The notes below the pieces were generated by a model, which saw nothing but the letters and a program-made list of their open reading frames with translations, did not search any database and was not told where the DNA came from. Source: an uncultured Eggerthellaceae bacterium (GTDB lineage Bacteria > Actinomycetota > Coriobacteriia > Coriobacteriales > Eggerthellaceae). From it: 64,000 bases of DNA. Below, piece after piece: positions 38,101-46,155 of the stretch. The stretch spans positions 438,204 through 502,203 of the forward strand of contig CAUDUM010000002.1 in the NCBI GenBank assembly GCA_958452575.1, in the 5' to 3' direction. The position numbers and the translations under genes were made by a program. Each line of letters begins with the position of its first letter. Within the stretch, counting starts at the first letter, position 1.

Positions 38101-38443
38101 CAACGCGGGGGACGGGGACGACGCGCTGGGCCTTTTGATGGCGGAGGCAGCGTTTTACCTGATCACGCCTTCGGAGGCGATGGACGCCTTCCTCCTCCAT
38201 TTCAGCGGAGGCTCCCTTACCTCCCTGTCGCGGTTCATCGCGCTGCTGTTCGCCCCCAACCGAGCGCGGGGCGCCGCCGCATCGCACGGGCCGGTTCCCG
38301 CGCCGGGAAGCGAGGACGACCCGCTCGCGCAGCGCGATCCCGAGCGCGTCGCCGAGCTTCACTGCCGCTGGCGAAGCTGCGTCGACGCGCTGCCGATCGG
38401 AGCGCGGAACGCCTCGCAGGACGCCTCCGACAAGACGCCCTAG
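35198..38443 (+). CDS. Large alpha-helical orphan protein of the NTPase cluster
   Basis: 1081 aa, no family recognised. Residues 1-100 are mixed; 100-270 are low-complexity Ala/Gly/Arg/Glu with repeated GLAALARLRE and GLAALAALRD modules. Residues 285-460 look alpha/beta (RIVVVGVDDPFAAHQL, GSFAVLDFVGSPWIG) but have no Walker motif. From 480 onward it is alpha-helical, like a helical-repeat scaffold. The start is GTG at 35198, 9 bases after the upstream stop. Position suggests a structural or effector-associated subunit. Confidence 0.75.
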   Translation: MTRYGDILRDASTSAPWEARSVNGALHDRVDWFAVEEIGFPFPIARLSDDDPVRKEADAKGSWGYFELAGQSASTAGAGEANVWKSATTLPLEAGNPTLSSFRSLMEAARKNRVRRIAEAEPSPRNGRVPTSADAGSSGLAALAALRDRAHDVGAATVDTAARDTVEDGSVVELDVPAGLLSALAEGASPEEALARVGESRGGAAGTEVGDTSSDDRGGGLAALARLRETARAAAASPDTLPMHPPASAAAALVEGKSLPRIEAADILPARTNLTPGKRISSEQRIVVVGVDDPFAAHQLRGCLLASAQVKRVLPGLDGILSEKDLEDCAGIAYLSHALCPAEGWTADPDATREAEAKVVASASLGAFDASFIPENPSKAPDAQVTGSFAVLDFVGSPWIGDRLPTAFAYALSQARCAVVLAEPAREDIWRRLVELIDDAVGGSSTPGTTRRTLGFFSMDDRIPPSSRPQRRFMRAWWRWFGNGSRWGFHELGAQLDRAMGLLGFNLHQRSYDLGLVSIVAAQIRDGGTIASADDIADALADRFPDRELLQTMVDSAMELLVSSDAEILSERVFIPSQGFFDLIDRNAKAGASILAMTAVRSSPSLQAVLRLQGERLEVRFSTLFACLAARWFLEDPSLSLLHVADNLHRLSRRVPTGGWGRIVLQTVLLAEQRGQAFAGRVILDRLYDRAFNGEERGILAEISLGVFLDASDGLPLVWRKSLFNGSVNARQARMLRETRDAGWLRSENLLVLRHSVDDLRRRARAREDVRLKPRDMLKSCHWMDLLLCCLEARDAAQLFREIVADLDGRDEEARVRALGRYDCLVWACLFDIALPCPSLRRDALDPAPFAAVRDAALRELSEEGPAYDECARFAWIYGMEPVSFEDDDWERIRATAARIIEDSSEDDEGEMLERRMSAYQVLAAFALRKSRGRTAEDADGGGVGKSAPAPLSGRVLVRMARDLEFFTNAGDGDDALGLLMAEAAFYLITPSEAMDAFLLHFSGGSLTSLSRFIALLFAPNRARGAAASHGPVPAPGSEDDPLAQRDPERVAELHCRWRSCVDALPIGARNASQDASDKTP

Positions 38444-38652
38444 CATCCCGTCCTCCGCGGAGGGCCCCTCCCATCACCGTCGAACGTCGAACACCCCACG
38501 GTTCCGCTCCTCCGCAAAGGGGCTCGAACCGCGCGGTCGCCTCCGCGCCGCGTCGCGGACCGTCCCCTCTGCTCCCCTCGGGCTCACCCCTGCGCCCCGC
38601 CGCTGCGCCGCCCATACTTTCCCCAGGATGCGTTGGGGGAAAGGAGACCCGC

Positions 38653-38850
38653 ATGGGAGGCTGCTTCAGATTCTTCGTCGGCCTGTTCTGCGCGATGCTC
38701 GCGCTGGAGGTGCTCGCCGAGCTGTTCTCGTGGACGGACGTTCCGTTCGACGCGCTGCTGCTTGCCGCCGCCGTCTACGGGGGATCCTTCGCCGTGCGCG
38801 CCTACCTGCGCGCCTTCAAGGGCGCGCGCACCGGCAAGAGAAGCTCCTAG
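38653..38850 (+). CDS. Tiny two-helix membrane protein
   Basis: 65 aa with hydrophobic helices at about 6-26 and 31-50 and a basic tail (FKGARTGKRSS), so the tail is probably cytoplasmic. AAAGGAGA lies seven bases before the ATG. It ends 18 bases before the membrane-anchored GTPase gene and may be its partner. Confidence 0.65.
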   Translation: MGGCFRFFVGLFCAMLALEVLAELFSWTDVPFDALLLAAAVYGGSFAVRAYLRAFKGARTGKRSS

Positions 38851-38868
38851 CGGAAGGGGGTTGCCAGC

Positions 38869-40401
38869 ATGGACAAGGCCACTGTCCAGGCGATGGAGCG
38901 GCTGCTCCCCGACGAGCCCGCGAAGGCGAACTACTTTCTCGACCGGGGGTTTCCCGATCTCGCCACGACGGCGCGCGCGGCGTTGCGTGCGGTCCGCTCC
39001 CGCATCGCATCCCACTTCTCGAACGCCGCAGACCGGCTGAAGTCGGATCCCGACGGCATCCTCATGCGCCTGCTGCTCTCAAGCCTCGACATCGTCGGAG
39101 GCGTCTCGATCGCCCTGTTCGGAACGGCGACCGTCGTGGTCATCGCGCTTCTGCACGCCGCCGTGCTCGCGATCGGCGCGGCACCCGCCGCCCTCGCCGT
39201 CGCGGCTGTGGGCGGCGCGGAGTCCCTCCGCATGAAGCGCGACGGCATCGCGGGGATGTGCCCCGTGTGCAAAACGCCGTTCACGCTGCCGGGCTACCGC
39301 TGCCCCTCCTGCAAAGCGATCCACTACCGCCTGAGGCCCGGACGCTACGGCATCCTGCATCACACCTGCTCATGCGGACAGAAACTGCCCAGCACCCGGT
39401 TCGGGTCCGCCTTGCCGACGGGCGGCGGGGCGCCTTTCAAGCGCGCCGACCTCAAAGCGGTGTGCACCAACCCCGCCCTGCCCCACGACATCGAGGGCGC
39501 GGAGGCGCGCACCGTGTGCATCCCCCTCGCGGGCGGGCGCTCGACGGGCAAAACCGCCTTCATGAACGCGATCGCCTACACGCTGACGGAGCGGATCGCC
39601 CCCGCCCGGGGGCTTTCGGCCGTCTGCCTGCCGGGTGCGGCGGCGGCCTTACACCGCGCCGCGCTCGACGATTACGCGACGGGCGAGGTGTCGATGACGC
39701 TCGAGTCGACCGATCTCACGGCGCCGACATCGACCCCCCTGAGCTTCCGGCTGCACGGCGACTCCCTGGAGCCGGACCGCATCGTGCACGTGATCGACAC
39801 GCCTGGCGAGACGTTCGTCGCCAACACCGAGCACGAACGGCAGCTCCAGTACGGAGCCGCTGCCGGCGTGGCGCTGATGATCGACCCCATGAGCATCCCC
39901 GCGGTGGGGGACGTGCGGCGGCGGCTCCTCGGCATGGTCGACTCGGCCGGCGTCGGCAACGAGGACCCCAACCGCGTGCTCGCCGCCCTCATCGCCAAGA
40001 TGCAGGATGCCGCAGGGATCCCGGCCGGGGAGAAGCTGCGCGTTCCGCTCGCCATCGTGCTGAGCAAGATCGACCAGGCGGGGCTGACGCCCTTCTTCGA
40101 CGCGGACGCGGCGCGCGCGCTGTCGCTGCGCGACCCCTCCCTCGACCCCGCCGACATCCACGATGCGCTGTGCCGCGCGTTTCTCGCCGACAACGGCATG
40201 GGCAACTTCCTGAACACGGTCGCCGCGCGCTTCGAGACCGCACGCTACTTCGCCTGCAGCGCCATCGGCCACGCACGCGGGGCGGGCCGCTATGCGCCGC
40301 AAGGCGTGATGGAGCCCATCGCCTGGATCCTCGCGCAGGCGGACGCCCCGCTCTGCCGGGCGCTCGGCCTGGACGCCGCCCGCACCGCGGCGGCGGCATG
40401 A
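38869..40401 (+). CDS. Membrane-anchored zinc-ribbon GTPase (DO-GTPase2-like)
   Basis: A 510-aa protein. Residues about 65-118 contain two hydrophobic segments (SIALFGTATVVVIALLHAAV, then APAALAVAAVGG). A zinc ribbon follows (CPVC at about 131, CPSC at about 144, then CSC at about 166). The G-domain has Walker A AGGRSTGKTAF near 222, G3 HVIDTPGET near 307 and G4 VLSKIDQAG near 400. It parallels the soluble GTPase at 20911-22134 in domain order but is tethered to the membrane. GGAAGGGGG precedes the ATG. Confidence 0.8.
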   Translation: MDKATVQAMERLLPDEPAKANYFLDRGFPDLATTARAALRAVRSRIASHFSNAADRLKSDPDGILMRLLLSSLDIVGGVSIALFGTATVVVIALLHAAVLAIGAAPAALAVAAVGGAESLRMKRDGIAGMCPVCKTPFTLPGYRCPSCKAIHYRLRPGRYGILHHTCSCGQKLPSTRFGSALPTGGGAPFKRADLKAVCTNPALPHDIEGAEARTVCIPLAGGRSTGKTAFMNAIAYTLTERIAPARGLSAVCLPGAAAALHRAALDDYATGEVSMTLESTDLTAPTSTPLSFRLHGDSLEPDRIVHVIDTPGETFVANTEHERQLQYGAAAGVALMIDPMSIPAVGDVRRRLLGMVDSAGVGNEDPNRVLAALIAKMQDAAGIPAGEKLRVPLAIVLSKIDQAGLTPFFDADAARALSLRDPSLDPADIHDALCRAFLADNGMGNFLNTVAARFETARYFACSAIGHARGAGRYAPQGVMEPIAWILAQADAPLCRALGLDAARTAAAA

Positions 40402-40609
40402 TAAGGCGGCGCCGAACGTCGTCCGTCCCGCTGCGATCCGACCCGGGCGACCGCGCTCCGACAGCCGCCCGGCGCCCAACGCGGACGCGCCTGCCGCGAC
40501 CGGAGGGCGACCCTGCGGCTCCCCCTCCCCTTCCTCCCGACGGCTGGCGGCGGCGCCCCTATCGTTATGGCCAGGTTGAAACGCAGGACAAACGATGAAA
40601 GGACCCTCC

Positions 40610-41347
40610 ATGTTCAAGGATTTCTTCGAAAAGGCGTTTGTCGTCGAGGATGACGATCCCGGTTCCTTCGAATACCGCGAGATCGGCATGGCGTGGTTCG
40701 ACGACACGAGGCTGGGCCTGCTCGAACGGCTCTCCCTGTCATGCGCGGGCCGGCGTGACGGGCGCCGCGGGCTGGTCGAGATCGTCGACGGCACCGCGCA
40801 TTCGTCGCACCTGAACGCGCTGCGCGCCGAAAGCCTGGCAGAGATCGTCTCGCTTGCCCAGCTGAGGCATTCCCAGCTGAGCGAGGCCCAGGACGAGATC
40901 GGATGCCTGAACAGCTCGATTCCCCGCGACGCCGCGCGCCTCGAGGAGATGGAGGAGGCGATCCGCCTTGCCGACCAGAACGCCGCCCAGGCGGACGGCG
41001 ACGGGGAGGGCGAGGATGGCGGCACACTCCCGACGTTCGAGGCGCGCCAGCGCGAGCGCGAGCTCTGCCAGCTGCGCCGCTCCCTCGACGCCGACCGCGC
41101 GCGCCTGTCCAGCCTGCGCACGCGCCAGGCCTTCCTGAGAAACGACGCCGCACTCAAGCTGACGCTGCTGATCGAGCGCTACCGCGAGCGTGCGGCACGC
41201 TACCTGCGCGCCGTTGACGGCTGCCGACGCCAGGCGCTCTGCGCGGGCGCCGAGCCTCCCCGCATCGAGGAGGCGGCAACGGACATCATGAGGCAGGCGC
41301 TCGACGGCAACCCCTCCGTCGGCGACGACGAGAAGGAGGTACGCTAA
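40610..41347 (+). CDS. Coiled-coil protein of unknown function
   Basis: 245 aa, hydrophilic and acidic, with long heptad-like regions (about 60-115 and 135-200: ARQRERELCQLRRSLDADRA). The start at 40610 has GATGAAAGGA in front; ATG 40595 in the same frame is also possible. The stop overlaps the next start (TAATG), so it belongs to the plus-strand operon. Possibly a linker between the GTPase and the small YbjN-like proteins. Confidence 0.7.
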   Translation: MFKDFFEKAFVVEDDDPGSFEYREIGMAWFDDTRLGLLERLSLSCAGRRDGRRGLVEIVDGTAHSSHLNALRAESLAEIVSLAQLRHSQLSEAQDEIGCLNSSIPRDAARLEEMEEAIRLADQNAAQADGDGEGEDGGTLPTFEARQRERELCQLRRSLDADRARLSSLRTRQAFLRNDAALKLTLLIERYRERAARYLRAVDGCRRQALCAGAEPPRIEEAATDIMRQALDGNPSVGDDEKEVR

Positions 41348-42153
41348 TGACCGATTTGACGATCGATATGGTGGAGGATCCGCATCCCGCCAAGAAGCAC
41401 GACCAAAAGCCCTCCCGCGACGGGTGCGATTCCGACCGCGCCCCCGATCCCGATGGCTCTCCCGATTCCGATCGCGCTCCCGATCCCGACGGCGCTCCGG
41501 TTCGCAACATGAGCTTCGAGGACGGCGACACGGCAACGGGCGGCGGCATGCTTGAACGGCTGCTCTTCCATGCCAGAAGCGCCCATTCCGGCAATTCCGA
41601 GGATCCGCCCTTCGAGCAGAAAGAGCGCGAAGACGCGGGAGAGCTCAAGGAACTCGCCCGCTGTCTGGAGGCGTGCCCTTCGTTCTCGTTCCTTTACCGC
41701 GAGGGCTTCGGCGGCTGGGTGGCCCCTTCCGCCTCCCCCGGCAGATCATGCCGGATCCTCTGCACGCCGCTTCGGATCGGGACCGCCCGCGTCGAGATCG
41801 ACACGGGCTACCGCGTGCGCCGCGGCCGCATCCGCGATGCCAACCTGTTCGCGATGATGGCAAACGGGATCCTGCGCCTGCGCGGCTTCGAGCGCATCGG
41901 CCACGACGGCGCGGTACGGTTCGCCTACGCGTCGTCGTGCGATGACCCCGTGCGCTTCGAGCGCCGGCTCATCCTCGCGCTCGCCTGCTGCGAGGAGGCG
42001 ATCCGCCTGTTCAGCCTTGTGTCGCTGGGGACCAGCCCCGCCAAGGCGCTTGCCATCTATACGGGCGATTACGACGAGATGGACGATCTCGAGTTCGAGA
42101 CCGCCTACGGCGCCGACTTCGATCCCAAACCCCGCGACGAGGACGACGAGTAG
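41347..42153 (+). CDS. Possible YbjN-like domain protein with acidic N-terminus
   Basis: 268 aa. The first 50 residues contain Asp-rich repeats (DPDGSPDSDRAPDPDG). The C-terminal 150 residues alternate strands and helices (RILCTPLRIGTARVEIDTGY, FERRLILALACCEEAIRLF) in an order reminiscent of YbjN/type III chaperone folds. Family assignment is weak. TAATG overlap with the previous gene shows translational coupling. Confidence 0.62.
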   Translation: MTDLTIDMVEDPHPAKKHDQKPSRDGCDSDRAPDPDGSPDSDRAPDPDGAPVRNMSFEDGDTATGGGMLERLLFHARSAHSGNSEDPPFEQKEREDAGELKELARCLEACPSFSFLYREGFGGWVAPSASPGRSCRILCTPLRIGTARVEIDTGYRVRRGRIRDANLFAMMANGILRLRGFERIGHDGAVRFAYASSCDDPVRFERRLILALACCEEAIRLFSLVSLGTSPAKALAIYTGDYDEMDDLEFETAYGADFDPKPRDEDDE

Positions 42154-42166
42154 AGAGGAGCGTCCG

Positions 42167-42619
42167 ATGTTCTATCCCGAAAACAACCTGCCGTGCGCGC
42201 TCTGCAAGGAGATCGGCTTCCACGCCGTGGACGACAACCGCTCGGCGGGGTTCCTCGAGTGCGCCGCGGCGCGCATCGCCGTCCAGTTCGAGCTGGAACC
42301 CCAGCCGCATCTGACGTTCTACCCCCCGCTGCGGCTTCCCGCCGACGTCGATGCGGGGTGCTCGTTCCTCTCAGCCTGCTTGGACGAGGGCGACGAGCGT
42401 TGGTTCGATTTCGAGTTCAGCCCCGTCAGCGGCCAGGTGAGCTGGCGGCGCGACCTGCCCGACGCCGCGCCCGAAACCATCGACAAGGCGGTGCGCGACG
42501 CGCGCGGGTACTTCGACGAATGCTGGCCGTGGCTGGAAGAGACGGTGGCGCGCTGCGGGACGCCGCGCAAACGACGCAGCGTCTGGAAGCGCTTCATCCA
42601 AACGTTGGCGGAGGTGTAG
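42167..42619 (+). CDS. Small possible YbjN-like protein
   Basis: 150 aa, compact. Pattern of strands and two helices (LTFYPPLRLPADVDAGCSFL, then WFDFEFSPVSGQVSWRRDLP) resembles YbjN-type domains. AGAGGAG precedes the ATG and the next ATG follows after one base past the stop. Third candidate of this fold in the cluster. Confidence 0.6.
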   Translation: MFYPENNLPCALCKEIGFHAVDDNRSAGFLECAAARIAVQFELEPQPHLTFYPPLRLPADVDAGCSFLSACLDEGDERWFDFEFSPVSGQVSWRRDLPDAAPETIDKAVRDARGYFDECWPWLEETVARCGTPRKRRSVWKRFIQTLAEV

Positions 42620-42620
42620 C

Positions 42621-43814
42621 ATGGAGCCCATCGGAACCTTTTACGCCGGCATCCTCGATTTCGGGGAGGCAGCGCCCGACTACGAGGGCATCGCCGAGGC
42701 GGTCAATTTCCTGCGCGCCTCCGACGTCAAGATGATGGTGGGCAAGGCCTCCTACGACAAGGGCAGCGCGCGCTTGCCCTTCCTGTTGAAGGAGCCCGAG
42801 AAGCCGATCATCGGAATCGGCTCCCCCAACGCCAAAAACGGCGTGATGGCCGTCAAGCGCATGTTCTCCCACTGCAACGTGTCGTTCCACGAGGTCGTCC
42901 CCTCTGCGGAAAACGCCTCCCAGCTGCATCTCATCGCCGAGGTGGCGGCGATGGACCCCGAGCACGAGGTGGCCCGCGCGCGCGACTTCCAACCGGCGAC
43001 CGAGCTCGAGCGGAAGCTGGCGCGGGATCCCTTCGCCAACCTCATCGGGCTCGCCGAGCAGAAACGGCTCGTGTTCGAGATCGGCAACGCCGTCGCCAAG
43101 CACGGACGGGAGTCGCTCGAAAGCGCGCACATGCTGTTCACCGGCCCTCCGGGCACGGGCAAGACCGAGCTCGCACGCCGGCTTCTGGCGTTCTACGACG
43201 ACAAGGGCATCACGTCGGGCAAGGGTGTGTTCGTCAAAGCCGACGCCGCCGACCTCATCGGGCGCTTCGTGGGCCAGACGCCGCGCCTCGTGCGTGCGAT
43301 GGTGCGCAAGGCCTACGGCGGCATCCTCTTCATCGACGAGGCGTACCGTCTGGTCGGGACGCGGGGCAACGAGTACGCGCGCGAAGCGGTGGACACGCTC
43401 AACGAGATGCTGGAATCCGACCGCGACCGCGTGATCTGCATCGCGGCGGGCTACCCCGACCAGATGGACCACCTCATGGAGATGAACCCGGGACTGCGCG
43501 ACCGTTTCGGATTCCGCGTGCCGTTCGCAAGCTACACCGACGACGAGCTCTGTCGGATCTTCGCGCTCTTCGCGCAGACGAAGGGGTTCCAACTCGCCGA
43601 CGACGTCCGCGATGAGCTGCCCGGCGCCATGCGCACCCTGAGGCGCGGCGCGGGATTCTCCAACGCGCGCAGCGTGCGTCGGCTGTTCGACCGCGTGATC
43701 ATCAAGCAGGCGCTGCGCGCCGACGACACCGAGGTGCGCGCCTGCGACATCGCCGCGGCGCTGGCCGACCCCGACATGGACGCCAAGCCCGCGAAGCCGC
43801 TGGGGTTCGCCTAG
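42621..43814 (+). CDS. CbxX/CfqX-type AAA+ ATPase
   Basis: A 397-aa protein. An N-terminal domain of about 130 residues is unassigned. The AAA+ module has Walker A TGPPGTGKTELARRL near 173, Walker B GGILFIDEAYRLVG near 233, sensor-1 region CIAAGYPDQMDHLM and an arginine finger candidate in NPGLRDRFGFRVPF. The family includes rubisco activase CbbX and EccA of type VII secretion. It is the last gene of the plus-strand cluster. GGCGGAGG precedes the ATG. Probable protein remodeller for the system. Confidence 0.88.
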   Translation: MEPIGTFYAGILDFGEAAPDYEGIAEAVNFLRASDVKMMVGKASYDKGSARLPFLLKEPEKPIIGIGSPNAKNGVMAVKRMFSHCNVSFHEVVPSAENASQLHLIAEVAAMDPEHEVARARDFQPATELERKLARDPFANLIGLAEQKRLVFEIGNAVAKHGRESLESAHMLFTGPPGTGKTELARRLLAFYDDKGITSGKGVFVKADAADLIGRFVGQTPRLVRAMVRKAYGGILFIDEAYRLVGTRGNEYAREAVDTLNEMLESDRDRVICIAAGYPDQMDHLMEMNPGLRDRFGFRVPFASYTDDELCRIFALFAQTKGFQLADDVRDELPGAMRTLRRGAGFSNARSVRRLFDRVIIKQALRADDTEVRACDIAAALADPDMDAKPAKPLGFA

Positions 43815-43890
43815 CCAACGCGTCCGACGCGGCGTTTGGGCATTTATATGACTTTGACATGGCGAGCGGGATGGACTCTTTTCATGACGG

Positions 43891-43896
43891 TATAAT
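43891..43896 (+). promoter_or_regulatory. Possible -10 box (TATAAT) of the flippase gene
   Basis: A perfect TATAAT lies about 80 bases before the flippase ATG. No good -35 is seen at the usual distance. Confidence 0.4.
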
Positions 43897-43974
43897 CGCG
43901 AAGTCACGAACGCCACGCACGCGGCAGACGCCGCGTTGGATGCTGAGGAGGTCGGCGGCTCGCGCCGCATCGAC

Positions 43975-45906
43975 ATGTCGGATTCGCCCAAACGGGAACA
44001 ATTCAATGGGGAGCAAAGCCGCCGCGCGACGCCGGGGGCCTCCCGTCGTGCGCGCCATGAGCTGGGCAACCAGCCCGAACGCCGTCCCGAGCAAGGCCCG
44101 TCGTACCGCCATGCTCCCGCTGCCGGACAGCAGCGCCGTTCGCTCGGAGCCAAAACGGGTCGTCACGCCGGCCCCGTGCAGGCGGGAGCCCGTGCGAAGA
44201 AAGCCTCCCACGCCAAGCAGGTCCTGCCTGCCGAGTACCTGCCCCTAGGGACCCCCGGCCCCAACGTCGGCGCATCCCAGGAGGAGCCGCAAGGTCGTTT
44301 CCGTAAACGCGGCGGCAAGCGTGTGCGCACCCACAAGCCCAACTTCATCGCGCGCGTCATCGGCTCTTGGTGGGACCGCCTGCTCGACATCGTCATGGAG
44401 GGCAAGGTCGACGACCAGCGCGACATGTACGCGTCGCATCGCACCACGCGCGACTACGTGTGGAACTCCATCGGCACCGGCGCATGGGGCATGGTGTTCC
44501 CCCTGCTCACCATCGTCTGCACGCAGCTTGTGGGCGCCGAGCAGGCAGGTATGTTCTCGATGGCGTTCGTCACGGGCCTTCTGCTCATGTTTTTGGGCAA
44601 CTACGGCGTGCGCACCTACCAGCTCTCCGACCTGAACGAAAGGCATTCGTTCTCGGATTACCAGGTCAACCGCATCCTCACCTGCATCCTGATGATGGTC
44701 GCAGGCTATGCGTACTGCGTGCTGCGCGGCTACGATGACACGATGTTCCTCATCTGTATGGGCGTGTACTCATACAAGATGATCGACGCCTTGGCCGACG
44801 TGTACGAAGGCCGCCTTCAGCAGATGGACAAGCTCTACCTTGCGGGCATCTCGCAGGCGTTCCGCTCAATCGTCGCCATCGTGGTGTTTTCGCTGTTCCT
44901 TTTCCTCACGCGCAACCTGGCGGTGGCGAGCATCGCCATGGCGATTGCCGCGGCGGCGTCGTTCGTGGTGCTGACGCTGCCCCTGGCGTTTTTGGAGACG
45001 CCCAAATCGCGCCGCGTGCGCCTGGGAAGCATCGGCGAGCTTTTCAAGGATTGCTTTCCCCTGTTCATCGCGCTGTTCATGTACAACCTCATCGACAACA
45101 TGCCCAAGTTCGTGATGGAGGGCATGCTGTCCTACGACAACCAGCTGTACTTCAACGCGCTGTACTTCCCCGCCCATGCGCTGCTGCTGACCGTGCAGGT
45201 GGTGTACAAGCCGCAGCTCGTGCGCATCGCCAACGTGTGGGCGCAGGCCAAACGCAAGCGCTTCGACCTCATCATCATCGCGATGCTGCTGTTCGTGCTT
45301 GCCGTGACCGTCGGTTTGATGGCGATCATGAGCACCGTCGGCATCCCCATCTTGGGATTCCTCTACGGCCTCGATTTCACCGAGTACTGGGGGCTCAGCC
45401 TCATCATGGTTGCCGCCGGCGGTGTCACCGCGGCGATCGACTTCCTCTACCAGATCGTCACGGTGCTGCGCAAGCAGGGTTCCGTCATGAAGCTGTACCT
45501 GATCACGTTCGGCTTCTCGCTGTTCATCCCGCTTCTGCTCGTGGGCTTCACCGGCCTGCCCGGCGCCGTGATCGGCTACCTGATAGTCATGAGCATCCTG
45601 CTGGTGCTGCTTGTATGGGAGTACCTGCGCATCCGCATGCAGATGTCGCGCGACCGCAAGGAGGCGGCCAGCGCAGGAACGGGCAGTGGCTCCGACGCCT
45701 CTAGTCGCCGCGCCGCCAAATTCACTGCAGACGCCGAAGACGGGGCCGCCAATTCTTCGGATGCATCAGATGCATCGGAAGCCGCAAACGCAGCAGATGC
45801 CGCAAAGGCAGCCGAGTCCAAGCGCCCACGTCCCAGCGAGATCCGCGCCGAGCGCAACCGTCGCGCCGAAGTGATGCAACGCCGCACCGGCAAGCATTCG
45901 AAGTAG
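43975..45906 (+). CDS. Wzx-type polysaccharide flippase with long charged ends
   Basis: A 643-aa membrane protein. About 120 basic, disordered residues come first, then 12-14 hydrophobic helices (roughly 155-560), then an 80-residue Ala/Asp/Arg-rich tail. The helix pattern and the RTTRDYVWNSIGTGAWG and NYGVRTYQLSDLNE segments fit the MOP-superfamily lipid-linked oligosaccharide flippases. No glycosyltransferases are adjacent. The start is uncertain: ATG 43975 has no clear ribosome site; a TTG at 43936 is in frame. Confidence 0.8.
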   Translation: MSDSPKREQFNGEQSRRATPGASRRARHELGNQPERRPEQGPSYRHAPAAGQQRRSLGAKTGRHAGPVQAGARAKKASHAKQVLPAEYLPLGTPGPNVGASQEEPQGRFRKRGGKRVRTHKPNFIARVIGSWWDRLLDIVMEGKVDDQRDMYASHRTTRDYVWNSIGTGAWGMVFPLLTIVCTQLVGAEQAGMFSMAFVTGLLLMFLGNYGVRTYQLSDLNERHSFSDYQVNRILTCILMMVAGYAYCVLRGYDDTMFLICMGVYSYKMIDALADVYEGRLQQMDKLYLAGISQAFRSIVAIVVFSLFLFLTRNLAVASIAMAIAAAASFVVLTLPLAFLETPKSRRVRLGSIGELFKDCFPLFIALFMYNLIDNMPKFVMEGMLSYDNQLYFNALYFPAHALLLTVQVVYKPQLVRIANVWAQAKRKRFDLIIIAMLLFVLAVTVGLMAIMSTVGIPILGFLYGLDFTEYWGLSLIMVAAGGVTAAIDFLYQIVTVLRKQGSVMKLYLITFGFSLFIPLLLVGFTGLPGAVIGYLIVMSILLVLLVWEYLRIRMQMSRDRKEAASAGTGSGSDASSRRAAKFTADAEDGAANSSDASDASEAANAADAAKAAESKRPRPSEIRAERNRRAEVMQRRTGKHSK

Positions 45907-46043
45907 CGGATCGATCCCATCGTCGGCTCCTGATAAAATCGAAAAGCCGCGCCAACCCGGATTCAATCCCAGTTCGATTCTGAAATCCCCCTAGGTCGAG
46001 CATAAGACAGCGAGAAGCCGCGAGGTGCGCTCCGGAGACGAGA

Positions 46044-46153
46044 AAGCCCCGGTCGATTGGACTTCGGTCCATCGACCGGGGCTTGAACGGCTCCGGAGCG
46101 TGCATCGCGGCTTCGCAGCGTCGACCGGTTCCGGCGGTCGGCAGACCGCCGGA
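46044..46153 (-). terminator. Tandem hairpins ending guaB
   Basis: Directly after the guaB stop, on the minus strand, comes GTTCCGGCGGTC/GACCGCCGGAAC, followed about 50 bases later by AAGCCCCGGTCGAT with its complement around a four-base loop and then CTTTCTC. The second hairpin has a stem of nearly 18 bp. Confidence 0.82.
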
Positions 46154-46155
46154 AC

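Noticed and set aside
40382..40609. Extra gene between the second GTPase and the coiled-coil gene
   Set aside because: Open frame is Pro/Arg-rich, without a ribosome site, and appears to be non-coding spacer.
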